A stretch of 10,913 bases of DNA, from the NCBI GenBank assembly GCA_002392965.1, contig DGIA01000012.1:1-10913 (forward strand), given 5' to 3'. Positions 7,478 through 10,913 of this stretch are shown here, piece by piece (within the stretch, counting starts at the first letter, position 1; each line of letters opens with the position of its first letter). The stretch is from Bacteroidales bacterium UBA3834. Its GTDB lineage: Bacteria > Bacteroidota > Bacteroidia > Bacteroidales > P3. The position numbers were made by a program, and so were the translations under genes. The notes beneath the pieces are model-generated. The model was given only the letters and a program-made list of their open reading frames with translations, ran no database searches and was not told where the DNA came from.

Positions 7478-7543
7478 CACCTCCGTCTCACCTCCGTCTC
7501 ACCTCCGTCTCACCTCCGTTTCACCTCCGTCTCACCTCCGTCT
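7478..7543 (+). repeat. Six-copy 11-bp tandem repeat, unit CACCTCCGTCT
   Basis: Six contiguous 11-bp units lie at 7478, 7489, 7500, 7511, 7522 and 7533. Five are identical to CACCTCCGTCT and the fourth has one change (CACCTCCGTTT). The array starts 24 bp after the stop of the sodium-dependent transporter and is outside any credible gene. The near identity implies recent expansion or active homogenisation. Confidence 0.93.
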
Positions 7544-7564
7544 TTCAACGGAGGTGAGACGGAG
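7525..7564 (+). terminator. Perfect 17-bp hairpin after the transporter operon, possible terminator or mRNA 3' stabiliser
   Basis: The left arm CTCCGTCTCACCTCCGT (7525-7541) is the exact reverse complement of 7548-7564, separated by the 6-nt loop CTTTCA. The left arm comes from the last two copies of the 11-bp array, so other register-shifted pairings with earlier copies are possible. The stem is GC-rich and very stable. No T-run follows on the plus strand, so it does not look like a textbook intrinsic terminator. It may protect or process the 3' end of the eight-gene transcript, or help separate it from the hydrogenase operon. Confidence 0.5.
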
Positions 7565-7642
7565 ATATGTCGGCTGTGCTACGGAGGCGGCAGAGAACCA
7601 TGAGAAGGTCATCAAAAATGGTGAGAAAAATTTGTTCCACCC

Positions 7643-7672
7643 CTTGCATTTCGATTTTTTTTTGTATATTTG
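7643..7672 (+). promoter_or_regulatory. Bacteroidetes-type promoter of the hydrogenase operon
   Basis: The -7 box TATATTTG at 7665-7672 matches the Bacteroidetes consensus TAnnTTTG exactly. A -33-like CTTG lies at 7643-7646, 18 nt upstream, with a long T-run between. The predicted start of transcription is about 7676-7679, giving a leader of roughly 80 nt before the ATG at 7760. The strength of the -7 box fits the codon bias of the genes it would drive. Confidence 0.75.
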
Positions 7673-7687
7673 CCAAGTCGTACTTGG
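7673..7687. promoter_or_regulatory. 15-bp palindrome at the predicted transcription start, candidate operator
   Basis: CCAAGT (7673-7678) and ACTTGG (7682-7687) are perfect inverted repeats around CGT, immediately after the -7 box. A repressor bound here would cover the start site. It is not the Rex-type TTGTGA-N6-TCACAA site. The arms are only 6 bp, so the call is tentative; the same sequence could also form a small 5' hairpin in the mRNA. Confidence 0.35.
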
Positions 7688-7759
7688 GCGAAAACTCAAC
7701 GTATGCTATTGATAATTAATAAAAAAACAAATAATATTAATCCTAAAAAAGTCACATTT

Positions 7760-8155
7760 ATGACAAAAGTTAAATCTTTGGCTGACCTGAAAGCCATGCG
7801 CGAAAAGCTGCAGTCGAACCTCGACGTCCGCGAGAAGGCTGAGCATCCCGAGAGCCTGGTGCAGATCAAGGTCGCAATGGCCACTTGCGGTATTGCCGCC
7901 GGTGCCAAGCAGGTTATGGAACACATGATGCAGAAGGCCGACGAACTGCACATCCCCGCCGTCTTCACCCAGACCGGCTGCATGGGCTACTGCCACGCCG
8001 AACCCACCCTCGAGGTGCGTGTTCCCGGCAAAGACCCCATCGTCTTCGGCCACGTTGACAACGACCGCGCCGATGAGATCCTCACCAAGTACGTCCAGAA
8101 CGGCGAACTCGTCGAGGGCATCATCCCCGTGAACTACGAAACCATTGACAAATAA
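7760..8155 (+). CDS. HndB-like thioredoxin-fold [2Fe-2S] ferredoxin subunit of a bifurcating hydrogenase
   Basis: This 131-residue protein resembles HndB of the Desulfovibrio NADP-reducing hydrogenase and related (2Fe-2S) ferredoxin-domain proteins. After a short helical start (KSLADLKAMREKL) comes the ATCGIAAGAKQVM motif and then QTGCMGYCHAEP, the usual C-x3-C cluster motif of thioredoxin-like ferredoxins. Only three cysteines are present; the HydB N terminus next door has four. This seems usual for the HndB type, so cluster ligation is not certain. ATG at 7760 gives the family-like start M-T-K-V-K-S-L. An in-frame ATG at 7703 would add 19 Lys/Asn-rich residues encoded by leader-like DNA and is less likely. 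It is the first gene of the hydrogenase operon, 13 bp before the NuoF-like gene, and shows high-expression codon use. Confidence 0.88.
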   Translation: MTKVKSLADLKAMREKLQSNLDVREKAEHPESLVQIKVAMATCGIAAGAKQVMEHMMQKADELHIPAVFTQTGCMGYCHAEPTLEVRVPGKDPIVFGHVDNDRADEILTKYVQNGELVEGIIPVNYETIDK

Positions 8156-8168
8156 GACTTAGAAAATC

Positions 8169-9983
<1,815 letters not shown>

Positions 9984-9992
9984 AATAATAAT

Positions 9993-10071
9993 GTGTGAGT
10001 GCGTGAATGTGTGAATGCGTTAGTAACGCTGCGCAAGCCACTAACACAATAACGCAATAACGCATTAACGA
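9993..10071. repeat. Mirrored arrays of degenerate 8-bp repeats between hydB and hydA
   Basis: The left side has four octamers: GTGTGAGT (9993), GCGTGAAT (10001), GTGTGAAT (10009) and GCGTTAGT (10017). After a 15-base centre (10025-10039) the right side has ACTAACAC (10040), AATAACGC (10048), AATAACGC (10056) and ATTAACGA (10064), which are reverse-complement relatives of the left units. Exact inverted matches include AATGCGTTA (10014-10022) with TAACGCATT (10058-10066), GTTAGT (10019-10024) with ACTAAC (10040-10045), and a local hairpin GCGTT-AGT-AACGC (10017-10029). These pairings share bases and exclude each other. No ORF is likely here. A role in processing, attenuation or setting subunit stoichiometry is inference. 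Confidence 0.75.
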
Positions 10072-10083
10072 AATAATAAAGAA

Positions 10084-10913
10084 ATGATCAACGTAACGAT
10101 AGATAACAAAGCGATCCAGGTCCCCGAAGGCACCACCATCCTGAAAGCTGCCCGCATGGCCGGTATCGACATCCCGACGCTCTGCTACTTCGAGCTCGAC
10201 GGAATGAAATTTGAGAACAAACCTGGCGGATGCCGCGTCTGCATGGTCGAGGTGACCAAGGACTTCAACGGCAAGCCCCGCCGCAACCTGGCTCCCGCCT
10301 GCGCCACCGACTGCGTGGAAGGCATGGAGGTGCTCACCGCCTCGCCCCGCGCCCTCAACGCTCGCAAGACCGTCCTCGAGCTGATCCTCAGCGACCACCC
10401 GAACGACTGCCTCCAGTGCGAGAAGAGCGGCGACTGCGAGCTGCAGAGCCTCGCCGTCCGCATGGGCATCCGCGAGATCCCCTTCAAGGGCGAGCAGAGC
10501 CACTATAAGAAAGACACCACCCTCAGCGTCTACCGCGACATGGACAAGTGCGTCTACTGCCGCCGCTGCGAGGAGATGTGCAACAAGTTCCAGAGCGTGG
10601 GCGCCCTGAGCGGCGTCAACCGCGGCTTCCCCTCGGTGGTGGCTCCCGCCTTCGAGCAGAAGCTCGGCGACAGCTCGTGCGTCAACTGCGGCCAGTGCGT
10701 CCAGGTGTGCCCCGTGGGTGCCCTCACCCTCGTCGACAACATCAACGACGTGCGCAAGGCCCTCGCCGACCCCACCAAGAAGGTCGTCGTGCAGACCGCT
10801 CCCGCCGTCCGCGTCGCCCTCGGCGAAGAGTTCGGCATGGAGCCCGGCACCATCGTCACCGGCAAGATGGCCGCTGCCCTGCGCCGTCTCGGCTTCGACT
10901 ATGTCTTCGACAC
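10084..10913 (+). CDS. hydA: [FeFe] hydrogenase catalytic subunit HydA/HndD, N-terminal part (cut by window edge)
   Basis: The visible 276 codons encode the N-terminal electron-transfer half of a group A [FeFe] hydrogenase. A plant-type [2Fe-2S] domain has C34, C50, C53 and C73. A His-Cys [4Fe-4S] motif has H105, C109, C112 and C118. A two-cluster ferredoxin domain has C156/C159/C162/C166 and C199/C202/C205/C209. The H-cluster domain begins with V-V-V-Q-T-A-P-A-V-R-V-A-L-G-E and ends at the edge in G-F-D-Y-V-F-D, before the cysteine motifs that bind the H cluster, so the active site is not seen. ATG at 10084 follows an A-rich leader and gives the standard NuoG-like start. With HydB and the HndB-like protein it would form a cytosolic complex that makes H2 from NAD(P)H and reduced ferredoxin. 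Confidence 0.95.
   Translation, partial: MINVTIDNKAIQVPEGTTILKAARMAGIDIPTLCYFELDGMKFENKPGGCRVCMVEVTKDFNGKPRRNLAPACATDCVEGMEVLTASPRALNARKTVLELILSDHPNDCLQCEKSGDCELQSLAVRMGIREIPFKGEQSHYKKDTTLSVYRDMDKCVYCRRCEEMCNKFQSVGALSGVNRGFPSVVAPAFEQKLGDSSCVNCGQCVQVCPVGALTLVDNINDVRKALADPTKKVVVQTAPAVRVALGEEFGMEPGTIVTGKMAAALRRLGFDYVFD

Larger units (their letters stand above)
7454..7759 (+). other. 306-bp noncoding spacer between the transporter operon and the hydrogenase operon
   Basis: No convincing gene is present. From left to right the spacer holds about 24 ordinary bases, an 11-bp tandem array (7478-7543) that folds with a following inverted copy (7548-7564), another ACGGAGG at 7581-7587, a nondescript stretch, a promoter (7643-7672), a palindrome at the likely transcription start (7673-7687), and an AT-rich leader of about 80 nt. 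An ATG at 7703 is in frame with the hydrogenase gene at 7760 and is discussed there. Confidence 0.7.

Noticed and set aside
6364..7557. 397-codon plus-strand frame overlapping the sodium-dependent transporter and reading into the 11-bp array
   Set aside because: The product is His/Arg/Pro-rich nonsense typical of a shifted frame. The overlapping transporter has clear family motifs, and the repeat-encoded tail has no coding signature.
7478..7564. CRISPR array
   Set aside because: The units are 11 bp and directly adjacent with no spacers, and no cas genes are in the window.
7703..7759. In-frame ATG at 7703 as the start of the HndB-like gene, or as a leader peptide
   Set aside because: The extra 19 codons are AT-rich leader sequence coding for Asn/Lys, and the HndB-family start is at 7760. 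As it is in frame without a stop, it is not a separate leader ORF.

Overview
The window looks like a chromosome segment of a moderately GC-rich Bacteroidales bacterium, possibly Prevotellaceae-like. The reasons are a Bacteroidetes-type promoter (-7 box TATATTTG at 7665-7672), A-rich translation starts with no clear Shine-Dalgarno sequence, and a gene complement typical of gut Bacteroidales: a DUF151/UVR bifunctional nuclease, paired short ChrA genes, and a bifurcating [FeFe] hydrogenase. The placement is inferred from these features, not from a database search. All genes appear intact except the last, which is cut by the right edge.

Layout: (1) Positions 74-1194, minus strand: two adjacent half-size ChrA/CHR-family membrane proteins, probably working as a pair. 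(2) About 1195-1247: a short AT-rich divergent promoter region. (3) Positions 1248-7453, plus strand: eight tightly packed or overlapping genes, almost certainly one operon. In order they are a TerC-family membrane protein, an RdgB/HAM1 (d)ITP/XTP pyrophosphatase, a bifunctional nuclease with a UVR motif, a trimeric-type purine nucleoside phosphorylase, a BASS-type transporter, a Cof-type HAD phosphatase, an unrecognised 69-residue helical protein and an SNF/NSS sodium-dependent transporter. (4) Positions 7454-7759: a noncoding spacer with a six-copy 11-bp tandem repeat, a perfect 17-bp hairpin, a strong promoter and a palindrome at the predicted transcription start. (5) Positions 7760-10913, plus strand: an electron-bifurcating [FeFe] hydrogenase operon with an HndB-like [2Fe-2S] protein, a NuoF-like HydB/HndC flavoprotein and the start of the catalytic HydA/HndD. 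The hydrogenase genes prefer Lys AAG and other C/G-ending codons much more than the genes to their left, as expected for high expression.

Functionally, the hydrogenase would couple NAD(P)H and reduced ferredoxin oxidation to H2 production, the usual redox outlet of a fermentative anaerobe. The rdgB, bfn and pnp genes form a translationally coupled block linked to nucleotide quality control and purine salvage; the transporters and the HAD phosphatase around them have no firm substrate assignment.

I see no clearly new defence, mobile or biosynthetic system, and no tRNA, rRNA, CRISPR or insertion sequence. The most unusual material is noncoding. Four separate gene boundaries carry short-period tandem arrays of different units: 11 bp at 1-22, 7 bp at 654-681, 11 bp at 7478-7543, and mirrored 8-bp arrays at 9993-10071. 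Two of these can fold into substantial hairpins.
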